DNA of 64,000 nt from Isoetes taiwanensis (GCA_021234155.1 JAJEKV010000071.1:124001-188000); one strand, 5' to 3'; numbered from the stretch's first letter, positions 1-11,122 are shown. Translations and numbers: made by a program. The notes: generated by a model not told the origin, from the sequence alone.

Positions 1-814
1 ATGGGCAAAGGGCCCTATTTACAAAACCTAAAGAGAAAAACCTCTACCGGGGTTTGGAGCGGAGGTGATGCCAGGATGTGGTAGTAGTTCCGCCTCGGAT
101 CCCAGTAAGGTGAATCACCACCTACATCCCGCTAATTGGTGTGGGGATCGGATGCTTTCAGCCATCCCCGACACCACCCATCCATGGGAATGCTACGGTT
201 GTGGCACCTCCACAGTCCCAAGATCCATCTTGCATGTTATCCACTCAAAGGCGATTCAAGGTATGGTGCACTTGTTGTGAAGTCCGCCGGCCAGACATAC
301 CGGAGCGCCATCGGGTGCCCTCGGCTTCATCCATCGTATGGTTCTTATATAGCCAATCGCGGACCTCCCCATTGGCGTGGACCAATAAGAAATTTAACAA
401 CGTGGTTGCAATGCAAATTTGTTTTTAAATGGGGAAATCTTTTTCTCCGCCGCATATCTAGCCATGGTACTTTAGCCGACACCTTCGTTTAATGATATCC
501 CGCCGAAGTTGCCGGCATTAAATGACATTCCCTTCTTTTTCGAACGAACATTAATGTGTACATCAGATCATTCTCTTAAGTCTCGTCACCACCGTTCACT
601 TGCTTTTCCCTTTACCGTTTGGGGACTTAGCCAAATTTTGCCTCTCAATCGCCTCGCCGATTCATGCCGCCACGGCATCATCAGCGGTTGCCGGGTTCCT
701 CATGCCCTTCGCCAAACGCTTGCGCCCTAGAGCCTTTTGCCTATCTCATTTTTAGTCTTACGCTCTCGGCTCGCCTCAGCATCACAATTCTTCTGTTCCT
801 TTCCGGCTCTTAGC
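1..814. other. Left-edge segment, no gene recognised
   Basis: No protein family is recognisable here on either strand; the short open frames overlap one another and lack similarity to anything I know. Because a probable 3' LTR lies at 3755-4252 and a coiled-coil ORF starts at about 815, this stretch may be the 5' untranslated or leader part of that element, with its 5' LTR outside the window. That is inference only. Confidence 0.3.
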
Positions 815-2120
815 CATGGCTGCACCCAAATTTTCTACACTTCGAAGCTTCTACTCCAAGGGATCCAATGGCTCTTTTAAGTTGCGTGTCTTTCTTGGCG
901 CCCCACCTTTCGGGGAAGCCCTCGTTGCCGAGGCGTGAAGTCGCGGAATGCGAAGCTTTATGAATTCTCCGCGGATGGATCTTCCTGTGCCCAATCCAGA
1001 GCAATTAAAGCAGTTCATCGCTCACATCGTCAACAGCCCGGAAGGATATACTACTGTAATCGATGGCACCACCATCTTGCTTACTCAGCCCCTGATTTCA
1101 GAGGTATTTCGTATTCCTTTGCAAACACCTTCTTTATCTTGGGCTGCCTTACAGGACATAGATGTCACTCAGTTCGGCGCTCCTTCTGATCAAGCAAACA
1201 TGCATCGCTTCACCAATATTGCAAAGTCCCACGACACTTTTGTAAAGTTTTTGTGGCGCAAATTGCTTGGGTATTTTATCAAGAACATCCATATCAATAA
1301 GCCGTTCTATAATATGGTGATCACCGCTATCCGCTCCAATCACCATATTGATTGGCCACAGCTTTTGTTCTACCGCCTCCTTCATGAAGTCGACCGCATT
1401 CGGGCTGCACCCTCCTCTGTCTTTGAAGCCTCAATGGGTGGCCATCTTCAAGCCCTCATCCGTCATTATCTTCCTGTTCCTGTGTCCCCTTCCATTTCTC
1501 ATGCCTCCACTCAGCAATCTCTGCCTTCACATCCTCAAAACCAACAGGCTGCACCTTCACGCCATCCTTCTCCTGGTCAAGTTCAACATCAAGCCACACA
1601 TGTCACTGTTTCTTCTTCCTCCATAGAAACCACGCCCTCCACTTCTCGTCATGTCTCTCAGACGTCACAAACGCGGCCACAACAGGGCCCTGCACCTCCA
1701 CATCCTCGACAGCTTCTGTATCAATATCAGCAGAATGTTCAAGCTGCTGCTCTCAAGTTGCAAGAATTCCAAGATGTTCTTATGCAGGGGGTTCAAGCAT
1801 CCTTGGAAGCCTCGGATGCAGTTCAAAGAGACCTTCAAGCTGCCAACACACAAGTTCAAACTCTGGAGGACAAACTTCAAGAAAAGCACGAGGCTCTTTT
1901 ACAGGCCCGTGAGGATCTCAAGACCGCACACGATCAAAACAGCCTGCATGCGGACCAACAGGCTCAGTTACAAACTACCATTCAGGACTTGTTGGAGCAG
2001 GTCAAGGCAAGGGACACTCTCTTGGTTGACAAGGATAAAGACATTGCTAAGCTTACCATGTTGTACACAGAGCTTTCTCAGAATTACACCACTCAAGCCC
2101 ATGCCCTTACAGTAGCGTGA
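815..2120 (+). pseudogene. Gag-like or unknown coiled-coil protein of a decayed element
   Basis: I do not recognise the family. An uninterrupted frame runs from ATG 948 to a stop at 2118-2120 (390 residues). Another frame from ATG 815 gives about 40 plausible residues (MAAPKFSTLRSFYSKG...) and ends at a TGA near 935, so the original start may be 815 with a frameshift near 935-948. The first 180 residues look globular. Residues 185-255 are rich in Ser, Pro, Gln and His, and residues 260-390 are a heptad-like coiled coil rich in Gln, Leu, Glu and Lys. The coiled coil seems to continue past the stop in another frame (DAQIASLEARLFRVTRRHA at about 2121). A globular N-terminus, low-complexity linker and coiled coil, placed before a probable LTR, would suit a retroelement structural protein, but no CCHC knuckle or pol domain is visible. 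A captured host gene is the alternative. Confidence 0.45.
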
Positions 2121-3754
2121 TGCTCAAATCGCCTCTTTGGAAGCCCGGCTTTTCCGCGTGACCCGTCGCCACGCCTCTCGAGGATCAACTCACGAGGCCC
2201 CGGCAAAAGATACTTGATGATGCCGAGATTGCCTGCGCCCGACTCCATACTCTGGGCAATCCTCTTCACATGCCACGCTTCACCGAACGGGTCCGTGATC
2301 GATCCATCTTACGTTAGAAAAGGAAAACGGATCAGCGGTCTTGAACATCAGCTCAGAACAAAGTCCAATCCAGAAGAGGCCCAAACTAAACAAGAGGGCT
2401 ACATTAATATAGCTCTCCACCGATTACGTGGATTTTAGCTATTCCTTCCGGTTACCTCGATTATGTGGTTGCCCGGCGCCACCTCTTTCTTTTCAAGTGG
2501 TATCGACAAATGGGTCGGGTTGATGCCCACATGCGCTTGCGAGGATTTTCTCGGTTTGGCGGAACCTCTCAATTGAAGACAAAGGCTTACTCTGTGCCCT
2601 CTTAGTCTTGACCTCATTCATTTGTGAAGACCTGATTTAATCACCGCCGAGTTGTTGTGGATGGCATACATCTTTCATGACTTCTATAACGGGTGACACG
2701 CGAGGACAAATTTAAGTGATGGGCCACATCGGAACTTTCGGGGTGATTCACAAGCTCGGGTTGCTCTTGTATCGGACTCCGGCTCTTCGCCGAGTACATG
2801 CCGAGCTTGCTCATCATTTACCGCTATGGCAAGCCGAAGCGCCGGAGCAGTCGCGGAAGAATCTTGGGCATCCGGAGGATCTTCCGTTTGCCCAAGTTTA
2901 TATGCGGCATTTGGCGGGGCGGCTACAATCAATTGCGTGCCCATACGGATAGCAAAGAAAATACCCACGGGATGGGATATCCTCCTGTCTATACTCGACT
3001 CTCTACCGAAAGTGGGATCAGTGGTGCAAAGCTCGATCCGACCTTGTGCGTGGTCGGGGGCGGGCTCGGCCGGTGACCCGCCCATACGGGCATGGCTCCC
3101 TCTCCATATGCTTCTTGCGTTGTCCCTCCACGCCCGATTTCTCACCTCCGGGCGTCTTTCCTTTTGGACGAAGGTCATGGATGGCCTGGCGGGTGGACTC
3201 CGCCTCGGATCTCGCCGGATCTCGGTGAGATCCCGTTTTGTCGGCAGCTCAATTGGGAGGATGGTGCCACCCTGGATGACACTTCAAATTGGATCTATAT
3301 TGCAAATGGCGTGGTTGGCAAATGCCGGGCGATCTTTGGTCATGGCCTTGATACCTTCTTGCGGGGAATGCAGCCCTCTCGGACCCTTGATTACCCGTCA
3401 AAGGCGGAAGCCCGTCGCTCTCAAGTGCATTACGGTAGCTCCTTGAATCGGCGTCCCCATCTTTTCACGCAGCGAATGCCCGTCGGTGCCTCTCGGACAC
3501 GCCTTCTAATGGGTGCGGTTCGTTCCGAGCGCGCATTACGCCACCGGAAGACATGGTGCGGCTCTCATTTCCTCATTGATCGCAGATCTGCCCTTGGGCT
3601 CAACCTCTATTTGCTCTTCAAATATGTTAGGATCTCATTGGCACTTACCATAATGGCCCACCCTCATTCCCATGAGGATCACTTTCAAAGCTGTTGGATT
3701 CCGCCGGAATCACTTCCTCCTTTTCTTCATTAAAGTGTCGTTTGGGTGGGGGAG
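2121..3754 (+). pseudogene. Decayed downstream part of the left-edge element
   Basis: This follows the coiled-coil ORF and contains only short frames interrupted by stops. A few stretches read as protein-like on the + strand (for example around 2716-2952 and 3092-3733), but no family, catalytic motif or domain is recognisable. Base composition is GC-rich like the ORF before it. It ends in a purine-rich run (GGGTGGGGGAG, 3744-3754) directly before a TGTTAG, as a polypurine tract would. Confidence 0.35.
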
Positions 3755-4252
3755 TGTTAGTCCTGTGCCTCACAGTGGGACTATTCATCATCTGACGGAC
3801 CAAGTCAAGTCAAGGATCCTGACCGAGCGCAGATTGATTCGTCAAAGGCCCGACAAAGACCAAGCGGCGGACCAGCGGTCAAAGCCATGCGCTACCAAAA
3901 GCGGCTTTCGGACAAGTGGCGGCCCGTCCGCGCGCCGTCGGTATCGAGCGTGATTCGGGCACTTCAGAGAGGCAGCCCGGTAAATTCGCAAATCAGGCCT
4001 CCTTCCGGGTCGACGCGAGATGGGTCCGGTGTGTATATTGGGCCAAAGGCCATTGTACTATATATATGAGTAGAGCTAGCACATGAGTTTTAGATGAGTT
4101 TTGAGTCTTGTCTCACATCGGTTTCTCACCGATTGTGAGGCTCATGTATCTTCATTGACATCAAAGGAAGTTGTTCTCATTATTGTGATCTCATTGTTCT
4201 CTTTTTGTTACGTTCTCTTCTTCTTGTTTCTTTTCTTGCAAATCCCGTGACA
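3755..4252 (+). repeat. Probable 3' LTR of the left-edge element
   Basis: It starts with TGTTAG right after a purine-rich tract and can be read to a CA at 4252. It contains a TATA-like stretch (ACTATATATATGAG, near 4058) and a T-rich 3' third, as plant LTRs do. No second copy is in the window, so the boundaries rest on the polypurine tract and the TG...CA ends only. Confidence 0.4.
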
Positions 4253-4334
4253 TAGCTCGGATTCTCTGTTAGATCAAGGGTCCTCCGAGGAGGGCTGTCT
4301 TGCGAGGAGTTCAGAACCGGACCCCAAACCACGG

Positions 4335-4688
4335 TGTTAACCACCTAGTGGTTAACATTGTGCATCACATGTTAGGTGCATGCACATGTTAGGTGTCGAT
4401 GGTGGCGGTGACACGCAGTATGATTAGGTTAACATAAGTGTAGGGATTAGATTTAGTTAGATGTCGGCTCAGATTTTGCGGTCTACACTATATTAGGCCA
4501 GAACCTCTTCATTTGTACTTCGGTTTATCTCAAATTTGGAAGCCGCTTGTAGCCCGTTCCCTTCATTCTTTGTACATATTTGTTTTTGTCTTGTTCTTGT
4601 TTTTGTGATCATGAGCATGGCAGCTTTTCCAGCAGCGATCATGGTACGGCTTTCTTTGAAGGTGTATGCCAAGAACTCACAACTAACA
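4335..4688 (+). repeat. 5' LTR of the non-autonomous element
   Basis: 354 bp, TGTTAACC...AACTAACA. A near-palindrome (GTTAACCACCTAGTGGTTAAC with a one-step-asymmetric centre) lies at its 5' edge. It matches the LTR at 6675-7032 along its whole length with scattered substitutions and small indels, so the copy is not recent. Confidence 0.85.
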
Positions 4689-4689
4689 C

Positions 4690-4707
4690 TGGCGCCGTTA
4701 TGCCGGG
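4690..4707 (+). promoter_or_regulatory. Primer-binding site, tRNA-Asp type
   Basis: TGGCGCCGTTATGCCGGG lies one base after the 5' LTR. It matches the complement of the 3' end of plant tRNA-Asp (TGGCGCCGTTGCCGGGGA) apart from a small insertion and end mismatches. The same primer type is used by Athila-like Gypsy elements. Confidence 0.75.
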
Positions 4708-6660
4708 TTCGCTCGTGATCACCTTCTTAAGCCTTGCTGTTTTGCTGTTGTCGTTGCTGCCCTTATTCTAATCAGTTCTAGAATACTTCTTGTACACTAT
4801 TCTCACCCTTCAATCCCTTTATTTGGCCCAACCAGTTGTTGAAATGGTCCGGCTGGAGGCCCCTTTGTCAATCAATTCCTTAGCACTTACTTTAGTTATG
4901 AAAATCGTTTTCAAAAACTCTGTTTTTCATGCTGCAGCAAGCACAGTTTTACAGCAGGGGATTTCTGGAGTGGTGACAGCACTCCTCTCTGCAACAAACT
5001 CAAGAAAAAATCAAGTGTTTTTATCTTTTCTCTGCTGAAAAAGCTATCAGAAAAAATCATGTCTTTGATCATTTTTATCATCTTCTGTTTATCTTGGCTT
5101 ATCAGAAATTTCGTGCTTCTGCACACCCAAAAATATTCACACGATGCTACAAAGGATCTTTACCTCATCTGCCTCTTCAAGTCTCAGGTTTTTACGAAAA
5201 TTTCTTTTTCAGATTATTTGGCAGAGGGCCAGCACTTGGCTAGCCCCCAACTTTCGTGGTTCTGAAGCAAGAATTCTCAAGGTACCTGCATATCTTCAGT
5301 ACAGTATCAAGATGCACTTTTTATTGAAGTTTTAAGAGGGCCAGCATCCCTGCTAGCCCCCATTCATTTGCCTCATGCAGCTACCGGTTATAGAGAACTA
5401 TTCAAGCACAAATTGGATTGAAGAAACTATTCATCTTTGAAGCCTCAAACTCGAATTTCTCACGACTCTCTGGTCTTCATCTGCACAGAAGCATTCTTAG
5501 CACATCAAAGTTTCGGCCGTGATTGGAGCACAAATATATTTTCAACTTTACCTGTGATCACTTGGCTTCTTCCTCATCCATATGTCACCCATGGCTTTGC
5601 GCCTCTGTGGGCACCGATTCTAGGACTGAATCCATCGAGTTTTTACATGTTTCTGATCACCATGTCAGAAGATTTGAGCATTTCTGTCTGCAGCGCACCT
5701 ATTGTGGCAACCTTGACCAGTTCTATCTATAGAAGCTTCATTTCTGGCATTCCATCAGGGTTCGGTGTCCAAAATTAGCACCTTCTAATTGCAGCAGATC
5801 CATTTTGGCATTCTATCCGGATCCGGCCTGCATCACTACCTAGCTGCTATGTTCGTGCGAATTTTAGGGCATTTTTAGGTTTTTTTTTTAGCTCAACGGC
5901 TCAGATTTAGCCGCCCAGGATCCATGGCTGAGATCTGTCCAAGCTTTTCCAGTACCTTTTAGGGCCACGGCCACGCCACGCTGACGGGCTAGGACCACGG
6001 CCACGGCCACGCTTCCTGAGTCTGACTCTTGACAACGCCCACGGCCACGCTTCCTGACTTTTGCCCTCGGGTCACGCTCATAACTCCACGCTTTGCAACA
6101 TTTTGCCCACGCCAAGTCCACGCTCCAGCCACGCTCTATTTTTTAAGACCCACGCTTTGCCACGCTCTTCATGCTTTTATTTCCCATGCTCCGCTGGCTG
6201 GCGACCCACCGGGCTATCGCCCACGCCATGCGCTCACACTTTGCTTGCTTATGGCCACGCTTTTTGCTCAATATCCACGCTCTGCACAAATATTGTGACG
6301 CATAGCCACGCTCTCCTATGGTCGATCACGGGGGATGCCTTTAAGGTGCTTACATTTTGAAGGCTCCCTATCATCATTGTTTTTAAGCTTTTTTCGTGAA
6401 CTTTTGGGCAATATTTGTTCCAATGGACTTACCCATAATATAAGGGGATGGTCCTTATGTTTTTGGCCCAAGTTCCTATGATCCTTGTTCTCCATCGACA
6501 TTCCTTCGGATCTTATTCGTCCTCAACGTATTCATGACGATCTTTTGCGGCGACATAACCCAACCATTACCATTATTTTTACCCCAAATTTTTGGCACCA
6601 TGTTGTAATTGTCAGACTTGTCTTATAAAAGTCTGTACATGTTTTCGTGCTAAAAAACTT
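4708..6660 (+). other. Non-coding internal region of the LTR element
   Basis: No retroelement protein is visible in any frame. Two short repeats of the form GAGGGCCAGC...GCTAGCCCCC occur at about 5224-5252 and 5336-5362. A cluster of CCACGCT words lies at 5955-6320. The rest is pyrimidine-rich unique-looking sequence. Confidence 0.6.
5955..6320 (+). repeat. CCACGCT-rich degenerate repeat
   Basis: The words CCACGCT, CCACGC and CCACGG recur at irregular spacing, for example 'ggccacggccacgccacgct' at 5961 and repeated 'ccacgctt' further on. The words are too unevenly spaced for a clean tandem array. It may be a relic of one inside the internal region of the LTR element. Confidence 0.6.
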
Positions 6661-6674
6661 TTAGGGGGAGGCAG

Positions 6675-7032
6675 TGTTAACCACCTAGTGGTTAACATTG
6701 TGCATGCACATGTTAGGTGCATGCACATGTTAGGTGTCAGTGGTGGCAGACTGACACTTGGCATGATTAGGTTAACATAAGTGTAGGGATTAGATTTAGT
6801 TAGATGTACGGCCAGATTTGCGGTCTACACTATATTAGGCCGAGCCTCTTCATTTTGTACTTTCGTGTTTATCTCAAATTTGAGAGCCTCGCTGGCCCGC
6901 GTTCCCTTCATTCTTTGTACATATTTGTTTTGTCTTGTTCTTGTTTTGTGATCATGAGCATGGCGGCTTTGTAGCATCCGTGATCATGGATTTGCTTTCG
7001 CAGTGGTGTATGCCAAGAACTCACAACTAACA
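6675..7032 (+). repeat. 3' LTR of the non-autonomous element
   Basis: 358 bp, co-linear with 4335-4688 and with identical termini. Preceded by the polypurine tract at 6661-6674 and followed by ACGG, which repeats the four bases before the 5' LTR. Confidence 0.85.
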
Positions 7033-7129
7033 ACGGCGATGTCCTCGCATTTCTACGATCGCAGACGCAACCCCGCCACGGGGATCGGATGACAGCCGTG
7101 TCACTTTCGCTTTGGCGACGATTTTGCTC

Positions 7130-7330
7130 TCGCTATGTGGTATTTTGACTTGATAATTTGTAATGGCACGTCGCGGTGGGCTTCCGCAAGTGCACTGCGA
7201 GCCAGGGACAATCGGGGAGGGTCTAGTGTGGTGGACTATGTGCTCGTAGTTGCGCCAAGATATGCATCTCATCGGTCGTTTAGGGTGGGCACAAACGGCG
7301 GTCGGGATGAGGAGGTCGACTTCGAGATCA
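7130..7330 (+). pseudogene. LINE endonuclease fragment (APE type)
   Basis: The frame from 7135 reads FDLIICNGTSRW followed by GGSSVVDYVLV, matching the end of LINE apurinic-type endonucleases, where a D-Y-(I/V)-hydrophobic motif precedes the SDH catalytic motif. The SDH itself is not visible. Only the C-terminal part remains. The family role is nicking target DNA to prime reverse transcription. Confidence 0.7.
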
Positions 7331-7969
7331 CCTCCCACTTTATTTGGACATGGTTTGGCAAGCGCCGGAACCCCCACTATGCCAACCCCCGCCATCTTCA
7401 GTTCGCGACTAGATTATGAGCGCGGAGGACTACGCCCGGGATGCTCATGGGCCAGCCTGTCGGCAATTACGACCCCCACACTAGAAGCGTGACGCCGGAC
7501 CAGTTGACTTGGCTATTATGGGATGCGGCCGGACAAGTGCTGGCAGACCCGATTTCGCTCGGGGACAACAACATTTTCGCATAATAGGGTGGTTTGATGC
7601 GGAGTGTAAAGCATAGCGCCCATTTCCGTCATCATCGGATCCGTTACCGGAGCCACCACCGCGATGCAGCGCCCACGGGGGAAGGAGACAAAGCGATGCG
7701 GTACCTTGCCATGCATCGGGGAGATGTTAGGCTCTTGGACACTCATCCTCGAACCTTTTGGCGCAGAGTGGCAGGAATGACCCCCCACGAGGGGACATCA
7801 CCGGCTGATGGAAGCGGTATTTGCGGCGGCTTTATGACCCACCGGGGGACGTATGCCCATACCCCACAGGATGGCCCCCATTGGTTTTGTGAGGAGGAGG
7901 ATGTTGTGGAGGGCTGCAGCGGTGACTAATGGGAAGGCGGTGACCTCGATGGTATGCAGGCCTAGTTAC

Positions 7970-8660
7970 TCAAATGGGTGGGGCTGACCCCTTTCTGTTC
8001 AACGAGCATTGCGGGAAGGTTTCCCAGACAATGGACCACAAGCGGGGTTTGTCCCCATTCACAAAGGCGGGCGACCCACCCGCTGTCCGACCAATTACCG
8101 GACGATCATGGTCGATTCGGTGTTTGCAAACCGCTGTTCGGGCATTCTCGAAAGCAGCAGTTGACCTCCACGGGCGGAGGCCCGGATGTGGAAAGCCCTC
8201 ACACAAGCAGGCTTTAGACCCCGCCACTCAACGATTGACCATATCTTTACCGGGCGCGGGCCATCGATTGAAGATAGCCGGAACCATCGGCGGGGACTTG
8301 TATTGTTGCTTTTGTGGACTTCGCTGAAGGCTTTTGATACGGTCCCCGGGAAAAGCTATGGGCTAGGCTGTGTCAACTAGGGGCTGCGGCTGCCGTGCGT
8401 AATGCCATATACGGTACGTATGAGAGTTGTTTTGGCAGGATGCAGCCGAGGGCCAAGCATTCACCGATGAGTATCGAAGTTCCGTGCGGCTGCCCCTCTC
8501 ATTAACACTTTTGGCCTCTACATTGATCGGGTTAGAGCCCCGGCTTCCGAGCATGGGGGATGGCATACAACTTTTGCACTGCATCATCCGCCAGCTCATC
8601 TAAGCGGATGATGTTGACCTTCCTCGCCCACACCCGAAGCTATGCGGTCTCATCACGGAT
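7970..8660 (+). pseudogene. LINE reverse transcriptase fragment
   Basis: Motifs are in the right order but in different frames. QAGFRPRHSTIDHIFT (about 8206-8253) is the conserved block before motif A. LKAFDTVPGK (about 8326-8355) is motif A with its first catalytic Asp. LFGLYIDRV-like and ADDVDL-like sequence (about 8510-8620) covers motifs B to C with the second catalytic Asp pair. At least four frame changes and several stops separate these blocks. Confidence 0.75.
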
Positions 8661-8833
8661 GCCCTAGACACATTCTCATGAACTCTGGGACATCTTGGCG
8701 TGAATCGGCCAAGACACGGGTGGTTCTCATATCCTCTTCCGCCACCCCGCCTCCGCACTCACGCCGGGGGGGGCCTTGTGGAGGTCACGCCCACCTACAA
8801 AGTACCTAGGGTGGAGTTCCCCTCCTCGCTCTG

Positions 8834-9640
8834 TTGGGGCGTCCATCCGGCTTGGGTGAAAGACCGGAAGCGCTTTATGTCATCTTAAGAACAAGTCCAC
8901 GTGAGGAGCTCTATGATTGGGGCCATCGGTCCACATCTTTTTGGGCACTAATCGAGTCCACAATCCTTCATCGGGGTCGAGAGTTTGGGACCCCGTGCGT
9001 CTCTTTGGCGACACGGAATGACAAACAAGTCACGGAAGGCATTTTTAGCACGGGAACGCAGGGTGAAACCTTCAGTCCCCCGGATTCTCGCTGCGCAGAA
9101 AGCGATTCTTGCCGCTCGGTAGGCCCCTTGATAGACACATCGTCTATTTTCGGAGAAAGTGGTTAATATGGGTGATGCTCGGCTCCCGCTTTTGGCTTAC
9201 GCGGTGGCAATGGGCCCGCGCTCAGGCTTTGTTGGAGGGTAAGAGAGATCGATGGTTCGTTAGATGGAGCGTGCGCAGAACCGCAGTGCGTCGCGGTGGA
9301 TCGTGACGACTGCGGGGAGTACCGGACGCTTGCTTCCTTGGCAAGCTCGGGACCCGGCTCTCGGCGAGTCAAAACAGCCCATTACAAAGGAGCACATCAA
9401 CCCCGTGTTAGCCTGGGGCAGCAGCTCTACACGGGTTCCTACCGCCTCAAAAAGCGAGACTCATTGCCTCCATTCACAAGTGCCCACCATCTTCGCATCA
9501 AGGCTGGCGGTGGATTGGAGAACCCCGCCAGACGAACTCTGTCGGGCTTTGTCAAGCGGGTGCCATTGAGGATGAGTCTCACACTTTCGAGTTGCCCAAA
9601 GATTCAATCAGATCACGGGCGGATATGCTCCCTTTAATAC
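8834..9640 (+). pseudogene. LINE ORF2 C-terminal region
   Basis: Frames at 8834-9166 and 9296-9637 read like the region downstream of the reverse transcriptase in LINEs (EALYVILRTSPREELYDWG; ESTILHRGREFGTPCVSLAT; RIKAGGGLENPARRT). They are separated by frameshifts. No zinc-knuckle cysteines could be placed with confidence. Confidence 0.55.
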
Positions 9641-9927
9641 GGCGGACTTGCCCCTACATTTGCCGATGAACACGGCCACGATGCGTGCTCGGGGTCGACA
9701 TTCAGGAGGTATTGGATCTGCGAGCTCACCTTTGCCCCCCCTTTGCGCTGCCCGATCGGGCACTACGGGTGCGGTGCATGAGTGTATATATTTGTGTGTT
9801 TTGCATTACGTATATTGGAACGGTTTGTATTACAGGTGATTGCTGCCCACGATTTTTCCCTCTAAACCCTTCCGGTGGGGTTTTAAACCGGTAGTAATCC
9901 GCTTGGTGGGTCCCATAGACCGATTGG

Positions 9928-9976
9928 TCTCCGTGGACGATAAAAATACCTTCCTTCCTTCCTTCCTTCCTTCCTT
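9928..9976 (+). repeat. LINE 3' terminus with (CCTT)n tail
   Basis: TCTCCGTGGACGATAAAAAT at 9928-9947 is followed by about seven CCTT units at 9949-9976. The same 20-mer occurs in reverse orientation at 32813-32832 and diverged forms lie at 27383-27406 and 27799-27815, each followed by a different short tandem repeat. This marks a LINE family whose 3' tail is a microsatellite instead of poly(A). Confidence 0.7.
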
Positions 9977-10130
9977 ATACAATTTTGCAAGCTTAAAATC
10001 TCCAACGTAAGCTTTAAAGCTTTGTCCAATAGAATATCAGCAGGCTTAAAGTCACAATGGATGACTTGGTACCTGGATTCTTCATGCACATCCATGGATA
10101 TCTCTACCCATGGGAAAATGGACATGCTAT
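9977..10130 (-). pseudogene. Receptor-like kinase fragment
   Basis: Read on the minus strand, ESRYQVIHCDFKPADILLD matches the catalytic loop of S-domain type receptor kinases (HCD-x-KP-x-(N/D)-(I/V)-LLD). In a second frame, AYVGDFKLAKLY follows, which is the activation-segment block with DFG changed to DFK. Only about 45 codons remain, they are split by a frameshift, and the fragment abuts the LINE microsatellite tail. It is a pseudogene relic and cannot encode a kinase. Confidence 0.65.
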
Positions 10131-10244
10131 TGAAAAGGACAAAGCTATTGCTTATAATAAATGCACAAGTAGGAAAGCGTCATCATGAAGGGCAGACTAC
10201 ATAGCAGCCACTTGTGTTCCATCTCTTTGAGCAATGTTAGAGTT

Positions 10245-10829
10245 TGATAGTAGAATATAGATACAAAGGCTCAAAGCTGCGGCAATGAACAAAGCCATCC
10301 CAGAAGTTCAATGATACCCAGACATCTAGACTAAGATAAATGCTCCTACTTGATCTAGAAAAAGTGCCCAATGTAAGAAAAAGACTTAGGATATCATATC
10401 TCAAAAGGCCTGAGATGATTAAATGTATTGCTGCACCTTGTCTTACATGTGTAGAATATTATCACAAGCCCATTACAAGCTGTGCTGCTTTAATGGACTC
10501 TTAGGCGGAATTGCATGTCCCCTCTGTTCTCAGTTGTAATCCTAATAAATCTCACTTCTACCTAGCCTGCGGTGCTTGGAGGAATGGATAAGCTTCCAAC
10601 CTGCTTAAATCTTAATTGTTTAACTAAGATTTATGAAAATTCTCTGAATTCTTGTCTGTTATGAAACTGTGCCCCTGCATGTCCATATCCTCAGTCCATG
10701 TCATCGATCCGCTGATGTGGCCTAGAGTTGTGTCGATTAGCCTGTGCCTCTTGGAGGCTTATATCTGTGTTCCACGACTGGGGTTTTTTAGGCAGATCAA
10801 TTCATTTTCTCCACTTTCTTATTTTATCA
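10245..10829 (+). repeat. Probable 5' LTR remnant
   Basis: The end (...TTATTTTATCA) directly precedes a perfect tRNA-iMet primer-binding site. The start is placed at TGATAG because TGATA...TATCA are inverted ends. AATAAA at 10544-10549 could be the LTR polyadenylation signal. No 3' partner was found, so the left boundary is a guess. The internal region is cut off by the MULE terminus at 11099. Confidence 0.5.
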
Positions 10830-10842
10830 TGGTATCAGAGCC
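10830..10842 (+). promoter_or_regulatory. Primer-binding site, tRNA-iMet type
   Basis: TGGTATCAGAGCC is the standard plant retrotransposon primer-binding site complementary to the 3' end of initiator tRNA-Met. It is identical to the site of the Copia element at 39509-39521. Confidence 0.8.
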
Positions 10843-11098
10843 AGCAATGGTTGGAACCCGTATTTAGAGTCCGGGATCCAGTCTTTCTGGACAAATCTCG
10901 CTCGGTCTTTCCGGACTCCCGTAATCAGCCACGCCATGGCCATCCGAATGCGATGGGAGGCATCAACCGGGGCATGCCATTCGTGCATGCATCTGAACCG
11001 CGCGGTTCAACCGCGCATGAGCATACCAGGGTCTGCTGCCCTGGTACTTCATTCTCACAAGCCCGGCAGGTCCGTGGTACCTGCAGGCAGGTGCATTC
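10843..11098 (+). other. Leader remnant of the LTR element before the MULE terminus
   Basis: This GC-rich stretch follows the primer-binding site. It has no recognisable gag. The overlapping open frames on both strands look fortuitous because they run into the MULE terminus and its untranslated leader without a break in character. Confidence 0.4.
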
Positions 11099-11122
11099 AA
11101 GAGGGGCCACTTTTGAACGGGC
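11099..11122 (+). repeat. MULE left terminal inverted repeat
   Basis: AAGAGGGGCCACTTTTGAAC followed by GGGC matches the reverse complement of 27495-27518 exactly. Weaker similarity continues inward for about 40 bp, ending near a shared ATGGTT. Confidence 0.75.

Larger units (their letters stand above)
4335..7032 (+). mobile_element. Non-autonomous LTR retrotransposon
   Basis: Two direct LTRs (4335-4688 and 6675-7032) start TGTTAACC and end AACTAACA. A primer-binding site follows the first and a purine-rich tract (TTAGGGGGAGGCAG, 6661-6674) precedes the second. The four bases ACGG flank both outer ends (4331-4334 and 7033-7036), which fits a target-site duplication. The internal 1.99 kb has no gag, protease, integrase or reverse transcriptase on either strand, so movement would need enzymes from another element. 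It is larger than a TRIM and smaller than a LARD. The right flank is decayed LINE sequence, so the element appears to have landed in or beside that LINE. Confidence 0.85.
7033..9976 (+). mobile_element. Decayed non-LTR retrotransposon (LINE)
   Basis: A broken LINE ORF2 is readable in order on the + strand: endonuclease C-terminal half (about 7130-7300), reverse transcriptase (about 8030-8650) and C-terminal region (about 8840-9620). A 3' untranslated segment ends in TCTCCGTGGACGATAAAAAT (9928-9947) plus a CCTT microsatellite. Many frameshifts and stops show that it is dead. The 5' end is lost or lies left of the LTR element at 4335. The conserved 3' terminus is shared with at least three other short copies in the window. 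Confidence 0.8.

Noticed and set aside
1651..2115. A second + frame of 154 residues inside the coiled-coil ORF
   Set aside because: It is an out-of-frame shadow with Cys/Arg/Lys-rich low-complexity composition.
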